Below are positions 1 to 7,911 of a stretch of DNA of 64,000 nt, one piece after another. Below the pieces are notes generated by a model. That model was not told the DNA's origin. It saw nothing but the letters and a program-made list of their open reading frames with translations, and ran no database searches. This DNA is from Methylobacterium iners. Lineage in GTDB: Bacteria; Pseudomonadota; Alphaproteobacteria; Rhizobiales; Beijerinckiaceae. Position 1 is the first letter of the stretch, and every line of letters begins with the position of its first letter. The position numbers and the translations under genes were made by a program. The DNA lies in contig NZ_BPQP01000035.1 of the NCBI RefSeq assembly GCF_022179305.1, forward strand, positions 1-64,000, written 5' to 3'.

Positions 1-59
1 TCCACCCGTCCGGGAAAGGGCGTGAGGGATTTTACCGGGGCGATTAGGGTCGGCCAGTC

Positions 60-1880
60 TCATTCCCCGCCCTCCAGCGCCGCTCCCGGCGCGACCTCGC
101 GCTCGCCGCGCGCCAGGATGCGCTCCAGGGCCTCGATCCGGTCGGCCTCGCCCGGCGGCTTGTCCCAGCGGATGCGGCTGACCCGGGGGAAGCGCATCGC
201 GACGCCCGACTTGTGCCGGGTCGAGCGCTGCACGCCCTCGAAGGCGATCTCGAGCACGAGGCCCTTCTCCGAGCCGTACTCGACCTCGCGCACGGGGCCG
301 AAGCGCTTCGTGGTGTGGTTGCGGACGAAGCGGTCGAGCTTCATCAGCTCGGCATCGGTGAAGCCGTGATAGGCCTTGCCGACGGGCACCAGCTCCGCGC
401 CGCCCTCCGGGCGGTCGCGCCACACCCCGAAGGTGTAGTCCGAGTAGTAGGACGAGCGCTTCCCGTGGCCGCGCTGGGCGTACATCATCACCGCGTCGAC
501 GATGTGCGGTTCGCGCTTCCACTTCCACCACGGGCCCTTCGGCCGGCCGGGCAGGTAGGGAGAGCTGAGGCGCTTGAGCATGACGCCCTCGATGGCGTCG
601 GCATCCTCGCCCGCCCCCACGGAAGCCGGGTCGGCGCGGGCGGCGGCGAGGTCGTCCCAGGTCGCGAAGGGGACGAGCGGCGAGAGGTCGATGCGGGCGT
701 GGTCGAGATTCCCCACGAAGGCTTCGAGGCGCTGCCGGCGCGCCTCGTAGGCGAGCGGCCGCAGGTCCTCGCCCCCCGCGGTGAGGAGATCGTAGGCCCG
801 GACATGGGCCGGGAACTCCTCGAGGAGCTTGGCCGTCACCGCCTTCCGGTTCAGGCGCTGCTGCAGGACGTTGAAGCTCTGGACGCGGCCCTCGCGCAGT
901 ATCAGCAGCTCGCCGTCGAGCGCGCCCTCGAAGGTGACCGCCTCGGCGAGGTCGGGAAAGGCGTGGGAGATGTCCTCGCCGGTGCGGGAATAGATGCGCG
1001 CCACCTGCTCGCCGGCGCGGTCGCGCCCGCCCACGAGCTGGACGCGGATGCCGTCCCATTTCCACTCGGCGGAGAAGGCTTCGGGCTCCAGCTTCTCGAA
1101 ATCGCTCTCCTCCTCGATCGGGTGCGAGAGCATGGGCGGGCGGAAGGGCGCCGGGTTCAGGGTCTCCGGCCGCGCGGCCCTCCCCTCCACCCAGGCGAAC
1201 AGCCCCTCGTAGGGCGGCGTCAGCCCGTGCCAGACCTCCTCGACCGCGTCGGCATCGTGGCCCCCCAGCGCCCCGACCGCGCTCTTGGCGAGCCGCGCCG
1301 AGACGCCGACGCGCAGCGCCCCGGTGATGAGCTTGAGGAGCGCCCAGCGCCCGGTCTCGTCGAGCGCATCGAGCCAGCCGGCGATGTGGGCGGGGAGTTC
1401 GGCTTTTTTCGTGGTCGCGAGCGTCTCAACGACTTCCGCGAGGGTGGGCACGTGCGGCGGCGGGTTGTTGTGGCCGATGGGCGCGGGACTCCCCTCCCCC
1501 TTGTGGGGAGGGGCAGGGGTGGGGGTGGCTGGCTGACCCTGCGCGGAGGCAAGCGGAACCACCCCCACCTCCAACTCCTCCCCACAAGGGGGAGGAGAGC
1601 GCGTCGCGCTTCCCGGCCAGATCAGCGCCGTCGTCTCGGCCAGATCGCCCACGTAATTGTGCGAGAGCGCGAACAGCACCGGGTCGATCCGCGCCTCCAC
1701 CAGGCCCCGGATCATCGCGGGCTTCGCCTCGCGGAACGTCAGCCCGCCCGTCATTGCGGCAAGGGCAAAACCGCGCTCCGGGTCGGGCGTGTGCGCGAAA
1801 TAATCCTGCAGGAGCCGCAGCTTGGCGTTGCGACGCGGCTCGTAGGCGAGGCGGTCGAGGAGGTGCGCGAAGTCGTTCAC
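60..1880 (-). CDS. ATP-dependent DNA ligase, ligase-associated cluster type
   Basis: Predicted 606-residue ATP-dependent DNA ligase that seals nicks through an enzyme-AMP intermediate. The nucleotidyl-transfer motif K-W-D-G lies near residue 274, and the C-terminal OB-fold region ends with an RFPRVSRIRWDKP stretch typical of the family. I chose the GTG at 1880 (VNDFAHLLDRLAYEPRRN) because it matches the family N-terminus and overlaps the upstream exonuclease stop as GTGA; a longer ORF upstream is only the shadow of that gene. The pair corresponds to the ligase-associated repair group (helicase, ligase, exonuclease, phosphoesterase), of which the other two members are not in the window. Residues of about 95-131 are encoded by an inserted palindromic repeat and look unlike the rest of the protein. 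Confidence 0.93.
   Translation of the reverse strand: MNDFAHLLDRLAYEPRRNAKLRLLQDYFAHTPDPERGFALAAMTGGLTFREAKPAMIRGLVEARIDPVLFALSHNYVGDLAETTALIWPGSATRSPPPCGEELEVGVVPLASAQGQPATPTPAPPHKGEGSPAPIGHNNPPPHVPTLAEVVETLATTKKAELPAHIAGWLDALDETGRWALLKLITGALRVGVSARLAKSAVGALGGHDADAVEEVWHGLTPPYEGLFAWVEGRAARPETLNPAPFRPPMLSHPIEEESDFEKLEPEAFSAEWKWDGIRVQLVGGRDRAGEQVARIYSRTGEDISHAFPDLAEAVTFEGALDGELLILREGRVQSFNVLQQRLNRKAVTAKLLEEFPAHVRAYDLLTAGGEDLRPLAYEARRQRLEAFVGNLDHARIDLSPLVPFATWDDLAAARADPASVGAGEDADAIEGVMLKRLSSPYLPGRPKGPWWKWKREPHIVDAVMMYAQRGHGKRSSYYSDYTFGVWRDRPEGGAELVPVGKAYHGFTDAELMKLDRFVRNHTTKRFGPVREVEYGSEKGLVLEIAFEGVQRSTRHKSGVAMRFPRVSRIRWDKPPGEADRIEALERILARGEREVAPGAALEGGE
1489..1598. repeat. REP-like palindromic element inside the ligase gene
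   Basis: Two arms of about 40 bp (1489-1528 and 1559-1598) are near-perfect inverted complements built around CTTGTGGGGAGG, separated by about 30 bp. The element keeps the ligase reading frame open and adds a Pro/Gly-rich segment (SPPPCGEELEVG ... TPAPPHKGEG). A second element of similar composition lies at 4010-4103 in intergenic DNA. Elements of this look are common and dispersed in alphaproteobacterial genomes, and their presence within a gene recalls the coding palindromic elements of Rickettsia. Whether the inserted peptide is tolerated as a surface loop is inference. Confidence 0.85.
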
Positions 1881-2908
1881 GCGGCCGCCTCCGCGCTCTC
1901 CACCTCTTCGTCGCCGTAGCCCAGCATGTGCAGCGGCCGCGCCTTGATCCCCTGCGTGCCGCACCAATGCACCAGCGCGTCCTCCTGCCCGTGCGTGACC
2001 CAGACCTCCCCAGCCCCAGTCTCGCGGATCGTGCGGCAGAGGTCGGGCCAATCGGAATGATCCGAGATGACGAGCGGCAGCTCCACGCCCTTCTGGCGGG
2101 CCCTCGCGCGTACCCGCATCCAGCCCGAGGCGAAGGAGGTGACCGGATCGGGAAACTTGCGCGACCACAGGTCCTGGATCGTGGAGGGCGGGCAGAGCAC
2201 CACGGCGCCGTGGAGCTTCGGGCGCTCCGCGGCGACGACCTTCGGCGTCTCACCGAGCGGGATGCCCTCGCGCTTGTAGAGCTCGGTCAGCTTCTCCATC
2301 GCGCCGTGCAGGTAGATCGGCCGGTCGTAGCCGGCCTCCCGCAGTAGGGCCATCACCCGCTGCGCCTTGCCCAGCGCGTAGGCGCCGACGATGTGGGCGC
2401 GCTCCGGGAACAGGGCCACGGAATCGAGGAGCTTCCGGATCTCGTCCCGGGTGTCCGGCATCCGGAACACCGGTAGGCCGAAGGTGGCCTCGGTGATGAA
2501 CACGTCGCAGGGCACGACCTCGAAGGGCAGGCAGGTCGGGTCGTAGGCGCGCTTGTAGTCGCCCGAGACCACGACGCGCACGCCCTCGGCCTCGATCGCG
2601 ATCTGCGCCGAGCCGAGCACGTGGCCGGCCGGCGCGAAGCGGACGGCGACGTCCCCGACGCGGATCGTCTCGCCGAGCCGCGCCTCCTGCCGCGTGCCGC
2701 AGAAATCCTCGCCGTAGCGCACGGCCATGATCCGCAGGGTCTCGGGCGTCGCCAGCACGGCGCGATGGCCGGAACGGGCATGGTCGGCATGGCCGTGGGT
2801 GATCAGCGCCCGCTCCACCGGCCAGGTCGGATCGACGTGGAAGCGCCCGAGGGGGCAGTACAGGCCCTCGCGGGTGAGGGTGAGGAGGTCGCTGGCGCGG
2901 ATCGGCAT
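1877..2908 (-). CDS. Ligase-associated DNA exonuclease (metallo-beta-lactamase fold)
   Basis: Predicted 343-residue nuclease of the metallo-beta-lactamase/beta-CASP group. The metal-binding motif T-H-G-H-A-D-H lies near residue 38, followed by later conserved Asp and His positions (SGDYKRAYDP, SDHSDW). The start at 2908 (MPIRASDLLTLTREGLYC) is preferred to the upstream ATG at 2944 because family members begin at this point. Its stop overlaps the ligase GTG by four bases, so the two are translationally coupled. Known relatives are annotated as the exonuclease partner of this ligase in bacterial repair operons. It diverges from the methyltransferase gene at 2953 with only 44 bp between them. 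Confidence 0.92.
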   Translation of the reverse strand: MPIRASDLLTLTREGLYCPLGRFHVDPTWPVERALITHGHADHARSGHRAVLATPETLRIMAVRYGEDFCGTRQEARLGETIRVGDVAVRFAPAGHVLGSAQIAIEAEGVRVVVSGDYKRAYDPTCLPFEVVPCDVFITEATFGLPVFRMPDTRDEIRKLLDSVALFPERAHIVGAYALGKAQRVMALLREAGYDRPIYLHGAMEKLTELYKREGIPLGETPKVVAAERPKLHGAVVLCPPSTIQDLWSRKFPDPVTSFASGWMRVRARARQKGVELPLVISDHSDWPDLCRTIRETGAGEVWVTHGQEDALVHWCGTQGIKARPLHMLGYGDEEVESAEAAA

Positions 2909-2952
2909 GGGAGCGGCTATATAGGGCGCCGCGCGCTCACCCACGAACCCTC

Positions 2953-3900
2953 ATGTCCCGTCAGACCAGCTCGGGCGATCTCCTCGCCGACCGCCGCTAC
3001 GCCTATGCCGAGGCCTGCCTCGCCGAGGGCGACGCGGCGGGTGCGGCGGAGATGGCCGAGCAGGCGCTCGAGCGCGCCCCGCGCTTCGCCCCCGCCTGGT
3101 TCCTCCTCGGCCGGGCGCTGGAGGCCCGCCACCGCGAGGGCGGCGCCCTCGACGATCACCACGCCGCCCTGCGGGCCTACGCCAACGCCCTCGACCTCGA
3201 CCCGGACGACGGGCTCGGCGCCCGCCTGCACCTGGCGCAGCTCGGCGTCGGGAATGCGCTGGACGCGATCTCGCCGGCCTATGTGCGCGCCCTGTTCGAC
3301 GGCTACGCGGACCGCTTCGAGCGCCACCTCGTCGGCGATCTGCATTACCGCGGGCCGGCGATGCTGCGCGCGGCCCTCGCCGCGCACGCGCCGCCCCGCT
3401 TCGGCGACGGGCTCGATCTCGGCTGCGGCACCGGGCTGATGGGCGAGGCCCTGGCGGGCCGGGTCGAGCGCCTGACCGGGATCGATCTCTCGCCCGCCAT
3501 GCTGGCGCGGGCCGAGCGGACCGGACGCTATCATGGGCTGATCGAGGGCGACCTGACGGGCTTCCTCGCGGGCGCGACACCGGACTCGTTCGACCTCGTC
3601 CTCGCGGCCGACGTCTTCATCTATCTCGGCGACCTCGGGCCCATCCTGGCCGGGATCGGCCGCGCGCTGCGGCCCGGCGGCCTCGCGGCCTTCACCGTGC
3701 AGTCGCAGGACGGCGATGGGGTCAAGCTCGGCGCGGACGCCCGCTACGCCCACGGCGACGCCCACCTGCGCGAAGCGGTCGCCTCGGGCGGGCTCGAACT
3801 GCTGACGCTGGAAGAGGCCGCGATCCGCCGGGAGCGCGGCGCCGACGTGCCAGGGCGCATCGCGATCGTCCGGCGGCCGGCGTCGTCGGATGGGCGCTGA
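2953..3900 (+). CDS. TPR-domain SAM-dependent methyltransferase
   Basis: 315 residues. The N-terminal third (about 10-95) forms TPR-like helical repeats (AYAEACLAEGDAAGAAEMAE). From about residue 125 a class I methyltransferase domain follows, with SAM motif I DLGCGTGLMGEAL near residues 156-168, motif II GIDLSPAMLARA and an acidic strand LVLAADVFIYLGDL. The substrate cannot be read from sequence; TPR-methyltransferases of this shape are often annotated only as predicted. It is transcribed away from the repair genes and stands alone before a repeat-bearing intergenic region. Confidence 0.85.
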   Translation: MSRQTSSGDLLADRRYAYAEACLAEGDAAGAAEMAEQALERAPRFAPAWFLLGRALEARHREGGALDDHHAALRAYANALDLDPDDGLGARLHLAQLGVGNALDAISPAYVRALFDGYADRFERHLVGDLHYRGPAMLRAALAAHAPPRFGDGLDLGCGTGLMGEALAGRVERLTGIDLSPAMLARAERTGRYHGLIEGDLTGFLAGATPDSFDLVLAADVFIYLGDLGPILAGIGRALRPGGLAAFTVQSQDGDGVKLGADARYAHGDAHLREAVASGGLELLTLEEAAIRRERGADVPGRIAIVRRPASSDGR

Positions 3901-4009
3901 ACCGATCATCCTGCGCGATGATCCGCCGGACGGATCGATGTCGCATCTTCACGGTGACGCATTCATCCACCCCGGATCGAACCAACGCCCGTCGCGTAAG
4001 GCGCGGGTT

Positions 4010-4103
4010 CCCTCTCCTATGGGGAGAGGGACAGGGTGAGGGGCGTGCCCCATCCGGAGAGTTCGCTCCCCTCACCCCAACCCTCTCCCCCTGGGAGAGG
4101 TGC
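4010..4103. repeat. Intergenic REP-like palindrome
   Basis: Imperfect inverted repeat with arms near 4010-4047 and 4064-4103 built around CCCTCTCC..GGGGAGAGGG and CCCTCTCCCCCTGGGAGAGG. It occupies most of the 280-bp gap between the methyltransferase (ends 3900) and arfB (ends 4181), two convergent genes. Composition and layout resemble the element inside the ligase at 1489-1598. It may also act as a bidirectional transcription barrier, but it has no clear U-tract. Confidence 0.8.
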
Positions 4104-4180
4104 CTGTCGCGGTCCCCGCGTACAAAGCGGTAGAGGTGGAGGGCGAGCGCACTTGCGAGCGTCTGCGCCCATCTAGGCAC

Positions 4181-4612
4181 TCACTCCGAGGCTAAATCGC
4201 CCCGCAACCGCTTGGTGGCGCCCCGCCGGCTCTTCTCGTCCAGGCGGCGCTTCTTGGAGGCCAGCGTCGGCCGGGTGGCGCGCCGGGGCGTCGGCGGCAC
4301 CTCCGCCTCGGCGATCAGCGCGGCGAGGCGCTCGCGGGCATCGGCGCGGTTGCGCTCCTGGGTGCGGAAGCGCTGCGCATTGATGATGAGAACCCCCTCC
4401 CCCGTCAGGCGCTTGCCCGCGAGCCGCATCAGGCGGATGGCGACGGCGTCGGGCAGCGAGGCCGAGCGGCGCACGTCGAAGCGCAGCTGGACCGCGGTGG
4501 AGAGCTTGTTGACGTTCTGCCCGCCGGGACCCGAGGCCCGCACGAACGATTCCTCGAGCTCCTCTTCCGCGATGGCGATCCTGGGGGTGCATTGCAGGGC
4601 CACGCACACCAT
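4181..4612 (-). CDS. arfB: Alternative ribosome-rescue factor ArfB (peptidyl-tRNA hydrolase)
   Basis: 143 residues. The RF-1 type catalytic motif G-G-Q is visible in ASGPGGQNVNKLSTA (about residues 28-42), and the C-terminal tail is Lys/Arg-rich (KKRRLDEKSRRGATKRLRGDL) as needed to enter the empty mRNA channel of a stalled ribosome. This combination, with length near 140, defines ArfB/YaeJ rather than a full release factor. The start at 4612 gives an N-terminus matching the family (TPRIAIAEEELEESF). It lies 24 bp after a BolA gene on the same strand, so the two are probably cotranscribed. Confidence 0.93.
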   Translation of the reverse strand: MVCVALQCTPRIAIAEEELEESFVRASGPGGQNVNKLSTAVQLRFDVRRSASLPDAVAIRLMRLAGKRLTGEGVLIINAQRFRTQERNRADARERLAALIAEAEVPPTPRRATRPTLASKKRRLDEKSRRGATKRLRGDLASE

Positions 4613-4636
4613 CTCCCGGAAGAGGAAAAGCGCCGG

Positions 4637-4921
4637 TCAGGCGGCTTCGGACGGGGTCCGCGCGCGCACGGCCAGGGCATGGAGCCCGCGCTTGAACGCC
4701 GGGTCGAGGATCGCGTTGACCATGCGATGGCGCTCGACACGGCTCTTTCCATCGAAGGCGGCGGAGACGAGGTCGAGCCGGAAATGCGTCTCGCCGGACT
4801 CGCGCCAGCCGGCATGGCCGGCATGGAGATGGGATTCGTCGATGACGTCGAGGTGGGAGGGCTTGAGCGCGGCATCGAGCGTCGCGGCCATCCAGTCCTT
4901 CAGCGTTTCGCCGGTTTGCAT
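4637..4921 (-). CDS. BolA family protein
   Basis: 94 residues with the BolA fold signature: an N-terminal helix (LKDWMAATLDAAL), the segment VIDESHLHAGHAGW, and the C-terminal segment VSAAFDGKSRVERHRMVNAIL. BolA proteins partner monothiol glutaredoxins in iron-sulfur and iron regulation or affect the envelope; which role applies here cannot be told. The ATG at 4921 was chosen over the upstream start at 5032 because it begins directly at the conserved domain. The gene is divergent from the DnaJ-like gene at 5053, with about 130 bp holding both promoters. Confidence 0.92.
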   Translation of the reverse strand: MQTGETLKDWMAATLDAALKPSHLDVIDESHLHAGHAGWRESGETHFRLDLVSAAFDGKSRVERHRMVNAILDPAFKRGLHALAVRARTPSEAA

Positions 4922-5052
4922 CTTCGCTCCTTCGCCTCGCCTGCCCCGACGGGCCGGGGATCGCCCCCGGGTCGTCAACCCCCGATGTCGACATGCGGCA
5001 TCAGGCCCGCCGCCCTTGTGTCTCAAAGCCACCCCCTCATAATCGCCCCGTC

Positions 5053-5676
5053 ATGGATCTCAACTCGCGCCTGTTCGACCGCATCCGCATCAAACCGACC
5101 TGCGACGAGCCGAAGGCGGCCGCGCCGGGCTGCGAGACGCCGGGCTGCACCAATCAAGGCCTCTACCGCGCCCCGAAGGGCCGCAAGGCAGAGGGGCAGT
5201 ACTGGCGCTTCTGCATGGACCACGTGCGCGCCTACAACGCGACCTACAACTACTTCGACGGCATGAATGACGCCGCCGTCCAGGCCTATCAGAAGGATGC
5301 CGTGATCGGGCACCGCCCGACCTGGGCCATGGGCGTGAACCCGGCGACCCGCGCCGGCGCCGCCCGCAAGCCCGAGCCGACGCGGGACTGGGCCTATGTC
5401 GATCCGCTCGGCATCCTGCGGGCCGAGGGCGTCGGCGAGACCGCGCGCCGCGCCGCGCCCGAGCCAATGCGCCCGCGGCGCTCGGCCAAGGTGCTGCGCG
5501 CGCTCGACGTGCTCGGGCTCGAGGACGGCGCCGACTCGGCCGCGATCAAGGCGCAGTACAAGGTGCTGGTGAAGCGCTTCCATCCCGACGCGAACGGCGG
5601 CGACCGTTCGTTCGAGGAGCGCCTGCGCGACATCATCCGCGCCCACGACACCCTGCGCGCCGCCGGGATGTGCTGA
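5053..5676 (+). CDS. DnaJ-domain (J-domain) protein
   Basis: 207 residues. The N-terminal part has a short Cys-rich segment (CDEPKAAAPGCETPGC) followed by a conserved Trp/Tyr region. The C-terminal 60 residues form a J domain with the H-P-D tripeptide in KRFHPDANGGD near residue 178. J domains stimulate Hsp70 ATPase, but this one sits at the C-terminus and there is no Gly/Phe region or zinc finger, so it is a specialised co-chaperone. The gene order bolA, J-domain protein, cobS, cobT recurs in Hyphomicrobiales. ATG at 5053 is used because the longer ORF start at 4993 would reach into the shared promoter region. Confidence 0.9.
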   Translation: MDLNSRLFDRIRIKPTCDEPKAAAPGCETPGCTNQGLYRAPKGRKAEGQYWRFCMDHVRAYNATYNYFDGMNDAAVQAYQKDAVIGHRPTWAMGVNPATRAGAARKPEPTRDWAYVDPLGILRAEGVGETARRAAPEPMRPRRSAKVLRALDVLGLEDGADSAAIKAQYKVLVKRFHPDANGGDRSFEERLRDIIRAHDTLRAAGMC

Positions 5677-5906
5677 CCCGCGGCACGAACGATGCAGCCC
5701 GCCATGCGTTCGTCTGGTGCGAGACAGCGGCAAACGGCGCGCGAAGCCCTATATTCGGGGCAGCCGCAGCCCTTGGCGTTCTTCGCCGGCGGCGATTAAG
5801 GAAAGCGATCGCCCGCGGCCTTCCCAAGGCTCGAGGGTTTTTCGGATAGAACCAGACGCGGACGACCGAGCGCGAGACGCCGGCGCCCGCCCCGACGAGG
5901 TCCTGT
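5677..5906. other. Leader region upstream of cobS
   Basis: 230 bp without a convincing gene between the J-domain gene and cobS. I looked for the conserved boxes of a cobalamin riboswitch and did not see them. A TATA-like CTATAT near 5749 may be part of a promoter but I cannot pair it with a good -35. Confidence 0.4.
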
Positions 5907-6890
5907 ATGCTCTCTGACGACACGCCCGCTTCGCTGCCCGACCGGACCGTTTCCGTGCGCGAGGTTTTCGGCATCGACCTCGACCTCAAGGTGCCCGCGT
6001 TCTCGAAGACCGACGAGCACGTGCCCGACCTCGATCCCGACTACATCTTCGACCGCGAGACGACGCTGGCGATCCTCGCCGGCTTCGCGAGGAACCGCCG
6101 CGTGATGGTGACGGGCTATCACGGCACGGGCAAGTCGACCCATATCGAGCAGGTCGCCGCCCGGCTGAACTGGCCCTGCATCCGGATCAACCTGGACAGC
6201 CACATCTCCCGCATCGACCTCGTCGGCAAGGACGCGATCGTGCTGCAGGAGGGCAAGCAGGTCACCGCCTTCCAGGACGGCATCCTGCCCTGGGCCCTGC
6301 AGAACAACGTCGCGCTGGTCTTCGACGAGTACGATGCCGGCCGCCCCGACGTGATGTTCGTGATCCAGCGGGTGCTCGAGGTCTCGGGGCGCCTGACGCT
6401 CCTCGACCAGAAGCGGGTGATCCGCCCTCACCCGGCCTTCCGGCTCTTCGCCACCGCCAACACGGTGGGCCTGGGCGACACCTCGGGGCTCTACCACGGC
6501 ACCCAGCAGATCAATCAGGGCCAGATGGACCGCTGGTCCATCGTCACCACCCTGAACTACCTCGCCCACGACCGCGAGGTGGACATCGTGCTCTCGAAGG
6601 CGGCGCACTACCACCGCGACGGCGGGCGGGACATCGTCAACCGCATGGTCCGCGTCGCCGATCTCACCCGCAACGCCTTCGTGAACGGCGACCTCTCGAC
6701 GGTGATGAGCCCGCGCACGGTGATCACCTGGGCGGAGAACGCCGACATCTTCCAGGACATCGGCTTCGCCTTCCGCGTCACCTTCCTCAACAAGTGCGAT
6801 GAGCTGGAGCGGACGCTCGTCGCCGAGTTCTACCAGCGCGCCTTCGGGAAGGACCTGCCGGAGAGCGCGGTGAACGTGGCACTGAGCTGA
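5907..6890 (+). CDS. cobS: Aerobic cobaltochelatase subunit CobS
   Basis: 327-residue AAA+ ATPase that works with CobT and CobN to insert cobalt into hydrogenobyrinic acid a,c-diamide in the aerobic cobalamin pathway. Walker [10 protein letters not shown] is at about residues 70-78, Walker [11 protein letters not shown] near 137-146, and the sensor segment [13 protein letters not shown] lies near 185. The length matches the family. CobT is 1 kb downstream on the same strand, but two DUF29 genes intervene, which is not the usual adjacency. CobN is not in the window. Confidence 0.97.
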   Translation: MLSDDTPASLPDRTVSVREVFGIDLDLKVPAFSKTDEHVPDLDPDYIFDRETTLAILAGFARNRRVMVTGYHGTGKSTHIEQVAARLNWPCIRINLDSHISRIDLVGKDAIVLQEGKQVTAFQDGILPWALQNNVALVFDEYDAGRPDVMFVIQRVLEVSGRLTLLDQKRVIRPHPAFRLFATANTVGLGDTSGLYHGTQQINQGQMDRWSIVTTLNYLAHDREVDIVLSKAAHYHRDGGRDIVNRMVRVADLTRNAFVNGDLSTVMSPRTVITWAENADIFQDIGFAFRVTFLNKCDELERTLVAEFYQRAFGKDLPESAVNVALS

Positions 6891-6909
6891 GGTTTTGCGG
6901 GAGGGCGCG

Positions 6910-7410
6910 ATGGCTGAGCCGGCTCTGAAAGATACGCGGCTTTCCGAGGACGCGATGCCGTCCGGCCGCGGGGCGCGCTACGAGGAAGACTTCTACTCGT
7001 GGCTTCTCGAACAAGCCGGCATCCTCCGTGCGCGCCGTTTTGAGGATCTCGATCTTGATCATGTCGCGGAGGAGCTCGAGGGTTTGTCTAAGAGCGAATT
7101 CGCCAAACTCCGCAGCGCTTTGCGCGTCCTCGTGATGCACATGCTGAAATGGGATCAGCAGCCCGAACACCGTACGGCGAGTTGGATCTTTTCCATCCGC
7201 GAGCAGCGCCGCCGGCTGTCCGATATCTTGGCAGAGAACCCAGGCCTGAAACCGCGAGTCGGTGAGGCCATGACGAAAGCCTACCCCGACGCGCGCGATT
7301 GGGCGTCGGAGGAGACGCATCTTCCGCCCGATGAGTTTCCGCCGGAATGTCCCTACGAGTGGGACGAGATCCTGGAACGTCCATTCGAATTCGACTCCGT
7401 CAAGCGGTAG
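6910..7410 (+). CDS. DUF29 family protein (copy 1)
   Basis: 166 residues of the DUF29 family, function unknown. Conserved points are the DFYSWLLEQA start of the domain, DLDHVAEELEGLSKSE, the core [15 protein letters not shown] and the WIFSIREQRRRL segment. It is clearly paralogous to the next gene, with the same motifs in the same order. It begins 19 bp after cobS stop and would be transcribed with cobS and cobT. Codon use is less biased to G/C in third positions than in cobS or cobT, suggesting later arrival. A TTG at 6895 is an alternative start. Confidence 0.88.
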   Translation: MAEPALKDTRLSEDAMPSGRGARYEEDFYSWLLEQAGILRARRFEDLDLDHVAEELEGLSKSEFAKLRSALRVLVMHMLKWDQQPEHRTASWIFSIREQRRRLSDILAENPGLKPRVGEAMTKAYPDARDWASEETHLPPDEFPPECPYEWDEILERPFEFDSVKR

Positions 7411-7418
7411 ATCGAGCC

Positions 7419-7907
7419 ATGTCAACCCTGCTGCGCAAGCCGGCCGAAGATGAGGCTCACGCTCCCTCGCCCCGCCACGACCAGGACCTCTACGGCTGGG
7501 TCGAGGCGCAGGTCGCGCTCCTGCACTCCGGCAGGACCGACGCTCTCGATCTCGACAACATCGCCGAGGAACTGAGCGACGTGGGTGCCGCACAGTACAG
7601 TCGTCTGGAGGGCGCGTTGCGCGTGTTGTTGATGCACATGCTGAAATGGGACCAGCAGCCTGAGATGCGCACTCCGAGCTGGATCTACTCCATCATGGAG
7701 CAGCGTAGGCGTTATGATCGCATACTGAAAAGAAGTCCGAGCTTGAATGCGTCCGTCGATGAGATCCGTGATGATATCTATCCGATCTCCCGAAATTGGG
7801 CATCGGAAGAGTGCCACCTTCCCGTCGGCGAGTTTCCGGACAGATGCCCTTATACGTGGGACGACATATTGCATCGTCCCTTCGACTTAGACTCCGTGAA
7901 GAAGTAG
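7419..7907 (+). CDS. DUF29 family protein (copy 2)
   Basis: 162 residues, second DUF29 protein in tandem. It has [28 protein letters not shown], the shared [19 protein letters not shown] core, [12 protein letters not shown] and the ending FDLDSVKK that mirrors FEFDSVKR of copy 1. The two copies start only 8 bp apart end to start and must derive from a duplication that has since diverged. The gene is 4 bp from the cobT start, so it is embedded in the cobaltochelatase transcription unit. A role in cobalamin synthesis is not implied by the family. Confidence 0.88.
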   Translation: MSTLLRKPAEDEAHAPSPRHDQDLYGWVEAQVALLHSGRTDALDLDNIAEELSDVGAAQYSRLEGALRVLLMHMLKWDQQPEMRTPSWIYSIMEQRRRYDRILKRSPSLNASVDEIRDDIYPISRNWASEECHLPVGEFPDRCPYTWDDILHRPFDLDSVKK

Positions 7908-7911
7908 CAAC

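Noticed and set aside
5677-5906. Possible cobalamin riboswitch before cobS
   Set aside because: The conserved boxes of a B12 riboswitch were not found by eye.
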